Notes under the pieces: generated by a model
The model's database searches: none
What the model was told of the DNA's origin: nothing
Seen by the model: only the letters and a program-made list of their open reading frames with translations
Program-made: the position numbers and the translations under genes
Assembly (NCBI RefSeq): GCF_014639255.1
Contig: NZ_BMFV01000012.1
Location: 44,836-108,835, forward strand
DNA: 64,000 nt
Direction: 5' to 3'
Source: Pullulanibacillus pueri
GTDB lineage: Bacteria; Bacillota; Bacilli; Bacillales; Sporolactobacillaceae
Shown: positions 33,978 to 42,379 of the stretch, in pieces
Numbering within the stretch: position 1 is the first letter of the stretch
Layout of the letters: the number at the start of each line of letters is the position of its first letter

Positions 33978-34478
33978 TCATAATAATTTTGCCATATAAT
34001 ATTCATCGTAAAAGGTGCCATCGATGACAAGTGACTGTCTTTTTGTCCCCTCTATGTCGAAACCCCTTTTCTTATACAAAGCAATACCTGCTACATTTTG
34101 AGTCACTACGCTCAGCTCTAATCGGGAGAGATGATGCGCCTTACCCCACTTATCAAGTGTTTGAAATAATGCTGTACCGATGCCTTGCCCTCTATAATTT
34201 TGTAAAATTCCAATGACCAAATAAGCAGAGTGCTTCTTTCTTTTGACGTTTCCACCAATAACGATTAAATAACCTACTAACTGGCCATCATCGTCTTCTG
34301 CGACAAAGATTGTGGAGTTCTCTTGCTGGCTCAAGCGTTCTAACTGTTGCCTTTGCTTTTCAAAGGAGGTTTTTCTTTCGCCTGCTTCCATAAGCATAAA
34401 TTCACTTTCAGCTTCAACTTGTTGAACCAAATTCGTGAAACAAGCCGCATCTTCTGGTTGTATTTCTCTTATTAGCAT
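33978..34478 (-). CDS. GNAT-family N-acetyltransferase
   Basis: 166 residues with the GNAT motif A loop QNYRGQGIGTALFQTL and the motif B segment NVAGIALYKKRGF, then a Tyr-rich end (FYDEYYMAKLL) also seen in the neighbouring GNAT (TYYDEELMVRYV), so the two are distant relatives that may act on related substrates. GAGGGAATAAC precedes the ATG. Substrate unknown; the two tandem genes could form one transcript. Confidence 0.85.
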   Translation of the reverse strand: MLIREIQPEDAACFTNLVQQVEAESEFMLMEAGERKTSFEKQRQQLERLSQQENSTIFVAEDDDGQLVGYLIVIGGNVKRKKHSAYLVIGILQNYRGQGIGTALFQTLDKWGKAHHLSRLELSVVTQNVAGIALYKKRGFDIEGTKRQSLVIDGTFYDEYYMAKLL

Positions 34479-34555
34479 GTTATTCCCTCAATTTTAAAAT
34501 TATTTTATAGGTATACTTTCTCCATCATTTGCAAATATTCCTTTAATCTATTAGA

Positions 34556-34583
34556 AAAACCAGGCGTAAAACATGCCTGGTTC
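34556..34583 (-). terminator. Hairpin with T-run on the minus strand
   Basis: AACCAGGC (34,559-34,566) pairs with GCCTGGTT; the minus strand continues TTTTTCTAATAG. No gene lies directly upstream of it on that strand except the repeat-rich region 34,584-35,044. Confidence 0.65.
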
Positions 34584-35044
34584 TCATTCAGTTGGGCATT
34601 AAAAAGTTATTACCAAAATGCTTCGTCAGTATCAAGTGGATTGGAGCGGAAGACGCTCTGGCTCCTTCGGGAACAGCAACGAGCGTTACTTCACGAATAA
34701 ACGTCGAGTTGTTCCGAGGAAGCTTACTCCGAAGTCTATCTAGTAGACGCAGGAACAGGGGATTTGTGGTTTAAATATTTTGGAACACACAGATTAACCA
34801 TTCCAAAATTAGCTGAGGCCACTAAGGACGATCGGCTAAAAACGTCACGTCATTAAGGAACTTCGCCTAAGACCGTCACGTCCGTGTGACACCGCCGAAG
34901 CTAGCACTTCCTGTGCGTCGAACGCCGACCCTACCCACATCGTGTGGGCATGAGGAAAGCGAGCGTTCTGAAGCAGAAGAGGCTAGGGCTCCTTCCAGAA
35001 CAAGGCAAGTGTGACTTCACGAATAAACGTATACATTTTATATT
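34584..35044. repeat. GC-rich repeat-and-hairpin region
   Basis: Non-coding 460-bp stretch. Two related direct copies (34,646-34,704 and 34,973-35,030) both contain GGCTCCTTC and end CTTCACGAATAAACGT. Between them are small hairpins such as GTCACGTCCGTGTGAC, GCACTTCCTGTGC and CCCACATCGTGTGGG followed by ATGAGGAAAGCGAGC. GC content is visibly higher than the surroundings. Resembles hairpin-rich intergenic repeats of Bacillales. Confidence 0.6.
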
Positions 35045-35084
35045 TTAAAAAGGGAAACACCTGATTAATCGGCGTTCCCCTTTT
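35045..35084 (-). terminator. Intrinsic terminator of the MFS gene
   Basis: AAAAGGGGAAC with GTTTCCCTTTTT forms a long stem on the minus strand, followed by T residues; about 55 bases past the MFS stop codon. Confidence 0.7.
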
Positions 35085-35136
35085 AAAGTTCTCATTATGA
35101 AGGTCACACATTTTAAAAAGCATGAAATACGCTCGA

Positions 35137-36456
35137 TTATTGATTTAAGTCTTCCAGTCTAGCCCCTTTCGTCTCAAGTGCAAGTGAAACAGAGATCAGT
35201 AAGCCACACAAACCAATGGCTGTAAAAAACCAAAGAGCGGCACTATTCCCCCACCAGGCTACGAAATTGGGAAATACTAATGTCCCTAAGATGGAACCAA
35301 TGCGGCTAATCGAAGTCGCAAACCCTGCAGCACCTGCTCTAATACTTGTTGGAAATAATTCTGTTGGATACACAAAATTAAGAATACCTCCCCCCATATT
35401 TGCGAATAAAACAGCGGCACTAAATAGGATGACGAGAAAGGCTACCGTAGGGTGTGGCATGATGGCTAGGATGAGTAAGCCCAAGGTTAACCCCGCAAAT
35501 GAAGTGATAATTAAAGGTCTTCGTCCCCAGATATCAACCAGTTGAGTGCCAATAAGCGCTCCAATCAATCCCAGTACACTCACAATGGCTGAAGCCACAT
35601 ACGTTTGATTGAGTGAACCTTCTGTAAAGGCTGAAAGTAATGTCGGCGTATACATTGAAATGCCATAATAGGCAATGGCATAACAAAACCAGAAACCACA
35701 AACAAAGAAGGTCCGTTTAAGAAGTTGGTGGGAAAAGAGCATGCGCAATCGCACTTTCTTTTCAGTTTGAGCCGTTAAAACCGTCTTGCGTCCAGTCAAG
35801 GAAAGCATAATGGCTTCTGCTTCTTTTTCCCGGCCCTTTGAAACGAGCCACCTTGGAGATTCTGGAAGACCAAGCCTGAAAATGAAAATAATAATAGCAA
35901 AAATCGCGCCGACCAATATCATGTATCGCCAAGCATTGTCACCCAATTGTAATAACACGATGCCTGTGATATAGGCAACAACCGCGCCGACAAACCACAT
36001 CATGCCCAGAAAAGTCCCTGATTTACCCCTAGTCTTTGTTGAACTAAATTCGGATACGAGCGTCGCAGAAATAGGATAATCTGCACCTATCCCTACACCC
36101 AATAGAAAACGAAAAAGGATCAGTTCGACTACATTCTGTGAAAAGGCGGAAAGTGCAGCAAAAAGAACAAACGCCACTAAATCAATGATATACATCGCTT
36201 TTCTTCCAAATGTGTCCGTAAGGTTTCCTAACCACGATGCTCCAATTAGTGAACCAATGATAGCGGCTGCCACAATCACACTCTGTTCACCCGCACTGAC
36301 ATGCCATTGCTTTAAGATCAGTGGCATAGCTACTGCAATAATCGTCAAATCAAACCCATCAAGGAATGTTCCACCAGCAGAAACAAACGACACTTTACGC
36401 TGAAATTGCTTTAGCTTTTTCGCATCTACTGGCGCATCAAAGGACTCAAAACTCAT
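35137..36456 (-). CDS. MFS transporter, sugar-porter/aromatic-acid type
   Basis: 439-residue carrier with twelve predicted helices. Family motifs: GTFLDGFDLTII in helix 1, GNLTDTFGRKAMY after helix 2 (GxLxDxxGRR type), RFLLGVGIGADYPIS in helix 4, LPESPRWLVSKGREKEAE between the halves, DIWGRRPLI after helix 8 and YPTELFPTSIRAGAAGF in helix 10. These place it among sugar-porter-like and aromatic-acid:H+ symporters. GGGAGGGTGAAG precedes the ATG. Its substrate is not deducible; the nearest neighbours are unrelated. Confidence 0.9.
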   Translation of the reverse strand: MSFESFDAPVDAKKLKQFQRKVSFVSAGGTFLDGFDLTIIAVAMPLILKQWHVSAGEQSVIVAAAIIGSLIGASWLGNLTDTFGRKAMYIIDLVAFVLFAALSAFSQNVVELILFRFLLGVGIGADYPISATLVSEFSSTKTRGKSGTFLGMMWFVGAVVAYITGIVLLQLGDNAWRYMILVGAIFAIIIFIFRLGLPESPRWLVSKGREKEAEAIMLSLTGRKTVLTAQTEKKVRLRMLFSHQLLKRTFFVCGFWFCYAIAYYGISMYTPTLLSAFTEGSLNQTYVASAIVSVLGLIGALIGTQLVDIWGRRPLIITSFAGLTLGLLILAIMPHPTVAFLVILFSAAVLFANMGGGILNFVYPTELFPTSIRAGAAGFATSISRIGSILGTLVFPNFVAWWGNSAALWFFTAIGLCGLLISVSLALETKGARLEDLNQ

Positions 36457-36536
36457 GCTTCACCCTCCCTTTTTATCCTATCAATACAATCAAACATGAG
36501 TGTATTCATCCCTATGGCGTTTATGATGGTTTTTCT

Positions 36537-36717
36537 TATAACGTCAGAATTTATAACTTAACGGAAGACCTTATAAGTGCAACTTAGGCTTATCGCATTA
36601 AGGCTTGGCCAAAAGCCCAGTTTTCTAATAACGTCAGAATTTATAACTTAATGGAAGACCTTATAAGTGCAACTTTGGCTTATCGCATTAAGGCTTGGCG
36701 AAAAGCCCAGTTTTCTA
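36537..36717 (-). repeat. Dispersed intergenic repeat, two copies in tandem
   Basis: Two minus-strand copies with a 90-bp period (the ACGTCAGAATTTATAACTTA segment recurs at 36,541 and 36,631). The copies differ at about four positions. Each runs from ATAACGTCAGA to CCCAGTTTTCTA. They fill most of the 384-bp gap 36,457-36,840 between divergent MFS and LysM-3D genes; the rest holds the LysM gene's promoter region. Confidence 0.85.
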
Positions 36718-36840
36718 AAGTGACCTTTAAATGACATGATGAGTAAAGAAGTTGTAAAAGAATTTGTACAAGCCTGCAATCGCGGTGTTACATTCGCGTG
36801 TTAAAGTGATATTAACTTCAGAAGAAAAGGAGCCACTAAT

Positions 36841-37374
36841 TTGAAAAAGTTTATCCTATCTATGAGTACAGTGATTTGCTTAAGTATTGGCATTTCAAGT
36901 GCCGCCTCAGCAAGCTCAACTACATATACGGTTAAGAGCGGCGACACGCTTTGGGACATTGCCCAACAGCATCACCTCTCCGTCAACCAACTCAAAAATT
37001 GGAATCACCTACATTCAGATATTATTTTTCCAAAACAAAAATTAGCTGTTGCGGAAGCGAAAGCTGCCGCAAAAGTTACGAGCACAAAAGAACTCACAGT
37101 CACAGCAACAGCGTATACCGCCAACTGTGAAGGCTGTAGCGGGATTACCGCCACAGGCATCAACCTGAAAAAGAATCCTGATTTGAAAGTCATTTCGGTT
37201 GATCCCAAAGTCATTCCTTTAGGATCCAAGGTTGATGTTGAAGGTTATGGCACAGCGGTTGCTGGAGATACCGGTGGTGCTATGAAGGGTAAAAAGATTG
37301 ATGTCTTTGTTCCCTCTCAGAAAAAAGCTGAAGACTGGGGCCGTAAAAAAGTAAAAGTGAAAATTTTAAAGTAA
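36841..37374 (+). CDS. Secreted LysM and 3D-domain cell-wall protein (YocH-like)
   Basis: 177 residues: signal peptide of about 26 residues (ending SAASAS), one LysM module (TYTVKSGDTLWDIAQQHHLS, about 29-72, for peptidoglycan binding), then a 3D domain (TATAYTANCEGCSG, VISVDPKVIPLGSKVDVEGYG, DTGGAMKGKKIDVFV, cited in part) related to lytic transglycosylases of the MltA/stationary-phase survival type. The three conserved Asp that name the domain are present in SVDP, AGDTGG and KKIDVF. TTG start with AAGGAG. The architecture is that of YocH/YuiC-type autolysins. A strong terminator follows. Confidence 0.9.
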   Translation: MKKFILSMSTVICLSIGISSAASASSTTYTVKSGDTLWDIAQQHHLSVNQLKNWNHLHSDIIFPKQKLAVAEAKAAAKVTSTKELTVTATAYTANCEGCSGITATGINLKKNPDLKVISVDPKVIPLGSKVDVEGYGTAVAGDTGGAMKGKKIDVFVPSQKKAEDWGRKKVKVKILK

Positions 37375-37381
37375 ATGATGA

Positions 37382-37415
37382 AAACCAAGTGCGACTTCAG
37401 CACTTGGTTTTTTTA
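37382..37415 (+). terminator. Intrinsic terminator of the LysM-3D gene
   Basis: AACCAAGTGC pairs with GCACTTGGTT around a seven-base loop, followed by TTTTTT. Confidence 0.9.
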
Positions 37416-37455
37416 ATAAGTCCTTTTAAAATGAAAAGATATACAATAAAGACGC

Positions 37456-37484
37456 CTATAAACAAGCTTTCAGCGCATACATTA
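37456..37484 (+). promoter_or_regulatory. Sigma-E/K-like sporulation promoter of the GT2 gene
   Basis: CTATAAA (37,456-37,462), 13-bp spacer, CATACATTA (37,476-37,484). The -10 fits sigma-E (CATACANT) and also the sigma-K form CATANNNTA. It lies 42 bases before the start codon. Confidence 0.5.
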
Positions 37485-37525
37485 TTTACTCCCACGATAT
37501 ATATGTAGAGTGGAGGTGACGCGAA

Positions 37526-38797
37526 ATGAAGACGATTCATGTGGTTCTACTCGATTATAATAACAGGGTTTCTCTTGAAAAGGCGATTGTTAGCGTGCAA
37601 CACATTCCCTATGTCTCAAAAATAACGGCTTTAAGCAACAAACCTCTACTTTCATCCTTTAAGCTCTCTTCCCTCCCTTTACAAGAAAAGCTTATTGTAC
37701 ACAATGATATTGGAATGACATTAAATCAATTGATCACAAACATAAACACAGATTTTGTTTTATTTTTATATAATGAGGATTACATTAATGATCCTCAGAC
37801 ATTAACTGCCGCAATAAAGCGAGATGCTGATGTGTTAACCGCACCCTATACTATACAAAATATAACCAACCAAAGACCTTGCCTGATTAAAAGCTCTCTT
37901 TTAAAGAAACACCCTTTTTTAAACGCTACACAAGTGCCGTTTTCCGAAGCAATCTATTCGATTTGGCTCAACACACTCAAGAAGGAAAAAATGTTACAGC
38001 TTGACGATGGCTGCATCCGTCAATATAGAAAGACCAAAAATGCTGATGCCTATCAAAAACAACTCTATCTCAACAAGCTCGACTTCACTGAACAAGGGGT
38101 TCACACACCCCCCAACCTAACGATCCTCATGCCCACTTATAATATGGCAGCTTATATTGAAACAGCCTTATTTTCTTGCTTGCACCAAACAAGGCGGGCT
38201 GCAAACATTTTAGTGATTGATGATGGATCGACGGATACGACGGCTTCTAAGTTAAAAAAATGGGAGCAGGCAGGCCACATACACTATTTTCAAACTAAAA
38301 ATGGAGGAAAAGCGAGGGCACTAAATCAACTCTTACCGCATGTGACAACTGACTTTATTTTAGAATTAGACGCTGATGATTGGCTTGATCCAAATGCGAT
38401 CGCCTCCATAAGTCAACGACTTCAGCGATTCCCTAAAAATTGCGCTGTCCTGTATGGGGATCTTAGATATTGGCGAGAGACATCAGATAAAAAGATCCAA
38501 TATAAAGGCATAAAAAAAGGCCAACATGTTGGCAATGAAAAAGCCTTAATGACTTATCGCTTTCCTTTGGGGCCTCGCATATACCGGACATCTGCCTTAA
38601 AAGCAATCCAAGGCTTTCCCGTTATTGACTTTCAGGACGGACGCTTATTTGAGGATGTGAGTGTTTTAAAGGCATTAATAGCTTACGCTTCTTTAAAATA
38701 TGAACCTTTTACTGTTTATAATGTCAGAGAACATAAAGAGAGTATTACAAAAAGTAATCACTCCAAATGGAGTGATTACTTAAAGAGCCTTAATTAA
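37526..38797 (+). CDS. Glycosyltransferase family 2 with N-terminal extra domain
   Basis: 423-residue cytoplasmic glycosyltransferase. Residues 1-190 form a degenerate GT2-like module (VVLLDYNNRVSLEKAI, LFLYNEDY) and residues 195-420 a complete GT-A domain: LTILMPTYNMAAYIETAL, ILVIDDGSTDTT, LELDADDWLDPNA (metal-binding DxD) and the acceptor-side FEDVSVLKAL. Such tandem GT2 proteins occur in spore-coat and exopolysaccharide clusters. A sporulation-type promoter precedes it and convergent coat-type genes follow, overlapping its stop by three bases. The last 15 codons encode the neighbours' terminator hairpin on the other strand. Confidence 0.85.
   Translation: MKTIHVVLLDYNNRVSLEKAIVSVQHIPYVSKITALSNKPLLSSFKLSSLPLQEKLIVHNDIGMTLNQLITNINTDFVLFLYNEDYINDPQTLTAAIKRDADVLTAPYTIQNITNQRPCLIKSSLLKKHPFLNATQVPFSEAIYSIWLNTLKKEKMLQLDDGCIRQYRKTKNADAYQKQLYLNKLDFTEQGVHTPPNLTILMPTYNMAAYIETALFSCLHQTRRAANILVIDDGSTDTTASKLKKWEQAGHIHYFQTKNGGKARALNQLLPHVTTDFILELDADDWLDPNAIASISQRLQRFPKNCAVLYGDLRYWRETSDKKIQYKGIKKGQHVGNEKALMTYRFPLGPRIYRTSALKAIQGFPVIDFQDGRLFEDVSVLKALIAYASLKYEPFTVYNVREHKESITKSNHSKWSDYLKSLN
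38749..38779 (-). terminator. Terminator for the DUF2642 genes, inside the GT2 coding end
   Basis: GTAATCACTCC (38,754-38,764) and GGAGTGATTAC (38,769-38,779) form a perfect 11-pair stem with a four-base loop; on the minus strand TTTTTGTAA follows. It lies wholly within the last codons of the convergent GT2 gene. Confidence 0.78.
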
Positions 38798-38997
38798 GCA
38801 AGAAATCTAACAAAGTTGATGGCATCTACACCAATAAACACTCGATCATTGGTGCCGTAACCAGATGTTTCTACCACTAATGCTAAGCTATTGGTAACAT
38901 TAACTAAAATGCCTTGAACTAAGTTATTGTCTGTAGCAACCTCTGCCCTTTCACCGATTCGGCTTTGAAGTTCTTCAATAAACGTAGTACTAAACAT
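38794..38997 (-). CDS. DUF2642 protein, probable spore-coat component
   Basis: 67-residue small protein: FIEELQSRIGERAEVAT, then VQGILVNVTNSLALVVET and FIGVDAINFVRFL. The alternating pattern (an Sm-like small beta-barrel) matches the C-terminal half of the neighbour at 39,015, so they are paralogues; proteins with this DUF2642 domain are found in Bacillus spore coats. It is the second gene of a unit, 17 bases after the first, with AAGGAGG before the ATG. Its stop codon overlaps the convergent GT2 stop in the palindrome TTAATTAA. Confidence 0.72.
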   Translation of the reverse strand: MFSTTFIEELQSRIGERAEVATDNNLVQGILVNVTNSLALVVETSGYGTNDRVFIGVDAINFVRFLA

Positions 38998-39014
38998 GTG
39001 ACAAGTGACCTCCT

Positions 39015-39362
39015 TTATTGAGTCTCTGTAACAAGTTCGATTTTATCTAATTTCACAAGGACTTGATCCCCAGAATTTTCCACAACTACAACATAATCAC
39101 TTCTAACGGCAATTAAGGTTCCAGTAATTGTATCGAATGGCGTTGTCAGCTGAACCTGTTGACCTACTAAACTTTCTAATAGCTCACTTATAGAAGTTGG
39201 TGTTGTAGGTGTCGGTGTCGGCGTTGTAGAACCCGACCTTGATAGATTTAAACTGCCATCTAAAAGAAAACTCAAATCTAGGTTTAGCCCTGATTGTTGT
39301 TGTTGATTTAACTGATTGAGTAGGTTCATTAACAAAGCTCTACGCAATGTTTGATCAGCCAT
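39015..39362 (-). CDS. DUF2642 protein with Gln- and Thr/Pro-rich linker, probable spore-coat component
   Basis: 115 residues. The N-terminal helix-forming part (TLRRALLMNLLNQLNQQQQSG) leads to a Ser/Thr-Pro stretch (STTPTPTPTTPTS, about 63-75) and a C-terminal DUF2642 barrel (LLESLVGQQVQLTTPFD, ITGTLIAVRSDYVVV). The Thr/Pro linker is a plausible O-glycosylation region, and glycosyltransferase genes flank it on both sides. A sigma-K-like promoter lies 42-68 bases upstream, which fits late mother-cell expression. AAGAAAGGATG precedes the ATG. Confidence 0.75.
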   Translation of the reverse strand: MADQTLRRALLMNLLNQLNQQQQSGLNLDLSFLLDGSLNLSRSGSTTPTPTPTTPTSISELLESLVGQQVQLTTPFDTITGTLIAVRSDYVVVVENSGDQVLVKLDKIELVTETQ

Positions 39363-39403
39363 TTATGTCATCCTTTCTTAATCAAAAATTGTTCTACCAG
39401 TAT

Positions 39404-39430
39404 TAATATATGAATGTCTACACTGATGGT
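39404..39430 (-). promoter_or_regulatory. Sigma-K-like promoter of the DUF2642 pair
   Basis: On the minus strand AC (39,429-39,430), 16 bases, CATATATTA (39,404-39,412), an exact fit to the sigma-K pattern AC-N16/17-CATANNNTA. The rest of the 420-bp gap to 39,782 holds a GC-rich repeat. Confidence 0.6.
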
Positions 39431-39577
39431 ATCAGCGATCAACCATTTTAATAGAAGTTCCACTATTAACCATGCTTAATGAGCCCCTTTTTTGCACTGA
39501 TAGACTCCTGACGTGTATTTTTAAAAAAGGGTTGGCTCAGTGGAAGTCACTGAAAAAGTCAAATCAAGAATAGAATT

Positions 39578-39694
39578 GCAGAAATATGCGAGACTCCTGC
39601 GGGAACAAAGAGCCAGGAGAGACCCGACCAAACACACCCTATCTGGCCCCGAGGAGACTCGCGGATCGCCCGCGGAAAGCGAGTATATTTCTGC
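39578..39694. repeat. GC-rich intergenic repeat with terminal inverted repeats
   Basis: Bounded by GCAGAAATAT (39,578-39,587) and ATATTTCTGC (39,685-39,694), a perfect 10-bp inverted repeat. Inside are GAGACTCCTGCGGGAAC and GGAGACTCGCGGATCGCCC followed by GCGGAAAGCGAGT. The CCGCGGAAAGCGAGT core recurs at the window's right end. From memory, this kind of element is common in Bacillales genomes. The 64-codon open frame across it is not a gene. Confidence 0.7.
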
Positions 39695-39782
39695 ATTTAA
39701 ATATCACATTCATGTTTTTCAGTGGCCCCGCTAAGTGATACCCTTTTCTAAAAGCATTATCACGGTTAGAGACAACGCTGAT

Positions 39783-41129
39783 TTAGTGCTTCCCAGCAAT
39801 AACGTCAGGAAGAACATAATCCGATGGCAGTCCCTTAATAACGGCATTCCACACAGGATGACCCTGAGGGGCATGTTTTGATAATTCCTGTTTTGATAGC
39901 AGCCCTTTTCCTTCCGTTCCGGCACGACCCTTTTTCTCTGAATGCATGAGCTGTGAATAAAGACTTTCTAATTTAGAGATCATGGTGTCTATTGACCACG
40001 TTTCTTTAGCCTTTCTTTTGCCGTTATTTCCAATTCTTCTAGACAAATGAGGATCTTCTAACAGCTGATTCATTAGCTTATATAATGCCAATGCCTTCTG
40101 TCTTCTAAATACGAACCCGGTTTTTCTGTGCTCAACCATGCTAGGTAAACCACCTGCATCACTCACAATTACTGGTACACCTAAAACCTGGGCCTCCATC
40201 ACTCCATAGGGTAAATTTTCTTGTAGACTTGGAAGCACAAATATATCACTTTGTTTCAGAAGTGTTGGAATGTCATTTCGTTGCCCTAAAAGTGTCACAT
40301 AAGGCTCGAGACCTAATTGAGTAATTTGGCTACGTAGGTCTCCCTTTAAGTTACCATCTCCTACGATCCAACACTGCCAATCCGTCCGTTTGTCTTTAAG
40401 TTGTCTTAGAGCGTCAAGTAATGTGTGATGCCCTTTTAGTGCCGTTAATCTCGCGATGCAGATGATGAGCTTTTTACCCGGTGGCTTTGTGATAAGTGGA
40501 GGGTTTCGTGCTGCTTTTTCAAAGGCCCTTATGTCCATGCCATTGGGAACAACGATCAATTGATCCTCTGGCACAGAAAATTCCCTTTTCATCACATCTT
40601 GAAGCCAGACTGAAGGGACAATCGTCTTATCACTTGAACATGCTCCAACAGATTCTAAGTCATGACAATATTTCTGAACTTCGGGTTCATGACTCAATCT
40701 TTCAATAAAATCCAATTCTTTGGTCAGACTGCTGTGTAATGTTGCTATAAGAGGGACATGCGTAGGTTTTACTCGAGCAAGTGAACGTGTTGAAATCACA
40801 TCTTGTGTGTGGATAATATCGTATTGATTTAAATTTAAAGAGGCGGCTGCAAGTTCCAAACTATATCGACACAACTCCGTTTCTATAATCCAGCTATTCA
40901 TTGACATACCTAAATGCTGATTAATCCAGGGCTTGATTTGAGACCTAAGCCCTTTTATTCTTATTAACGGCTTTCCTAGTATATAAAATTGGGGCCGATA
41001 CCCTGGATACCGTGCTAAAACATCGACCTCGTGCCCCTTATTTTCTAAGTTTTTTTTCGTTTGTTCCACATATCTCCAGAGGCCTCCTGTATGGGGTAAC
41101 GTCCAAAATGTAGCCATTAAGATCTTCAA
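39783..41129 (-). CDS. GT4-family glycosyltransferase (CotSA/YtcC-like)
   Basis: 448-residue retaining glycosyltransferase of the GT-B fold, family 4. N-terminal LKILMATFWTLPHTGG acceptor side, then the donor-binding half: LIVVPNGMD, ICIARLTALKGHHTLLDAL, WIVGDGNLKGDL and the E-x7-E loop PSLQENLPYGVMEAQ. The TTG at 41,129 is chosen as start because of the AGGAGGTGGGGG before it. After the GT core there is an unusual tail of about 55 residues with no recognisable fold. It resembles the GT4 at 55,339. In context with coat-type genes and an epimerase, a role in the spore-surface polysaccharide is likely. Confidence 0.85.
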   Translation of the reverse strand: MKILMATFWTLPHTGGLWRYVEQTKKNLENKGHEVDVLARYPGYRPQFYILGKPLIRIKGLRSQIKPWINQHLGMSMNSWIIETELCRYSLELAAASLNLNQYDIIHTQDVISTRSLARVKPTHVPLIATLHSSLTKELDFIERLSHEPEVQKYCHDLESVGACSSDKTIVPSVWLQDVMKREFSVPEDQLIVVPNGMDIRAFEKAARNPPLITKPPGKKLIICIARLTALKGHHTLLDALRQLKDKRTDWQCWIVGDGNLKGDLRSQITQLGLEPYVTLLGQRNDIPTLLKQSDIFVLPSLQENLPYGVMEAQVLGVPVIVSDAGGLPSMVEHRKTGFVFRRQKALALYKLMNQLLEDPHLSRRIGNNGKRKAKETWSIDTMISKLESLYSQLMHSEKKGRAGTEGKGLLSKQELSKHAPQGHPVWNAVIKGLPSDYVLPDVIAGKH

Positions 41130-41455
41130 CTTTCCCCCACCTCCTAACACTCTAATTCCATAAAATCATATCGATGCTCATATAATATGAAAATCAAGCT
41201 CCTATTTTAGTCTGAAAAATAAAAAAGGTCCTTACTTAAATCTTTTTTATTTATATAGTATGTTCATTTATTAAGAAAGATTGGATATTTAGATTAGAAG
41301 ACTATAAATATACGCTTATCCACTAGGTTAACCCCCTCTTTCTAACAAGATGAATAGAGTAAGGGTGACGAGTTAGCTTTAGGACCTCAAAAGTTCATGG
41401 CTATCTCTGGACCATTGCTCCATATAGTATCGGATCGTTTCATTCTATATTCTGA
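41130..41455. other. Intergenic region between GT4 and epimerase genes
   Basis: AT-rich. On the minus strand CATATTATA (about 41,181-41,189) resembles a mother-cell sigma -10, with TAAAATA 13 bases upstream, a weak sigma-E/K candidate for the GT4 gene. No small gene or terminator is evident. Confidence 0.35.
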
Positions 41456-42379
41456 CTATAGATGATTTTTGCTTTTGTAATAATTGATTGTTTCTTTGAT
41501 CCCCTCATCAAATGAAACTGACGGAGCCCACCCCATAACCTGCCTAGCTTTTTCATTATCCAAACAACTGTCTCTTATGTCTCCTGGTCTGGCCGATTCG
41601 TAACAGATAGCAATGTTGTTAGGGATATAGTGAGATAACATGTCAACAACTTCACTAATCTTTTTCTGTGTCTTAGTCCCGATATTAATAATCTGGTTAT
41701 CTCCTGTTTCTAACGCAAGGACATTTGCCCTTGCAACATCCTCCACAAAAACAAAGTCCCGCGTTTGGTGACCATCACCAAAGACCATTATCGTTTCTTT
41801 ATTCAGTAACTTTCTTATAAAGATGGAAATAACGCCACCTTCTCCATTTGATGTCTGACGCGGTCCATACACATTCGCATAGCGTAATATCGTAAAGGGA
41901 AGACCAAAGAGTCGATGAAACACTTGGATATATTGTTCTGATGAGTATTTAGATACCCCATAAATAGAAAAGGGTCGAAAAGGTGCCTCCTCCTTAATGG
42001 GTAATTGATCATTGTTGCCATAGATCGCACACGATGAGGAAAAAATAAATTTCTTAATGTTATATTTTACGGCGAGGGTTAAGAGATTGATAGTCCCTAA
42101 GACGTTAATCATCGCATCATGGGTTGGATCCTGGATCGACTGAGAAACATTAATCTGTGCGGCAAGATGTATGATCGCCTCGGGTTTTTCTTTCTTAAAT
42201 ACTTCTTCTAACTCTGGTGAAGTAATGTCTTTTTTATAAAAAGAAACAGGAACAGAAGTATTTTCCTCTACCCCTGTCGTTAAGTTATCGACAACAACCA
42301 CTTGATGTTGAGATTCGTGAAGCAAGTCAACAATATGAGATCCGATAAAACCGAATCCCCCTGTCACAAGTACTTTCAT
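41456..42379 (-). CDS. NAD-dependent nucleotide-sugar epimerase (YtcB/GalE-like)
   Basis: 307-residue extended SDR. Start set at the ATG at 42,379 (GAAGAAGGGG upstream), which puts the NAD motif GGFGFIGSH at residues 7-15. Catalytic pattern: SSSCAIYG with the Ser and YGVSKYSSEQY with Tyr and Lys; the sugar-binding NVYGPRQ is present. It interconverts UDP-sugars such as UDP-Glc/UDP-Gal or UDP-GlcNAc/GalNAc. Together with the adjacent GT4 gene it recalls the ytcBC genes of the Bacillus cotSA-ytc spore-coat glycan cluster. Another mother-cell-like -10 (CATATATTA) is found about 100 bases upstream. Confidence 0.88.
   Translation of the reverse strand: MKVLVTGGFGFIGSHIVDLLHESQHQVVVVDNLTTGVEENTSVPVSFYKKDITSPELEEVFKKEKPEAIIHLAAQINVSQSIQDPTHDAMINVLGTINLLTLAVKYNIKKFIFSSSCAIYGNNDQLPIKEEAPFRPFSIYGVSKYSSEQYIQVFHRLFGLPFTILRYANVYGPRQTSNGEGGVISIFIRKLLNKETIMVFGDGHQTRDFVFVEDVARANVLALETGDNQIINIGTKTQKKISEVVDMLSHYIPNNIAICYESARPGDIRDSCLDNEKARQVMGWAPSVSFDEGIKETINYYKSKNHL

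Noticed and set aside
36750..36815. WalR box (TGTWAH-N5-TGTWAH) before the LysM-3D gene
   Set aside because: TGTAAA and TGTACA are present but with a 6-base gap, and TGTTAC/TGTTAA with a 7-base gap; spacing does not fit.
39540..39734. 64-codon plus-strand open frame
   Set aside because: It coincides with a GC-rich repeat with terminal inverted repeats that occurs elsewhere; no ribosome binding site.
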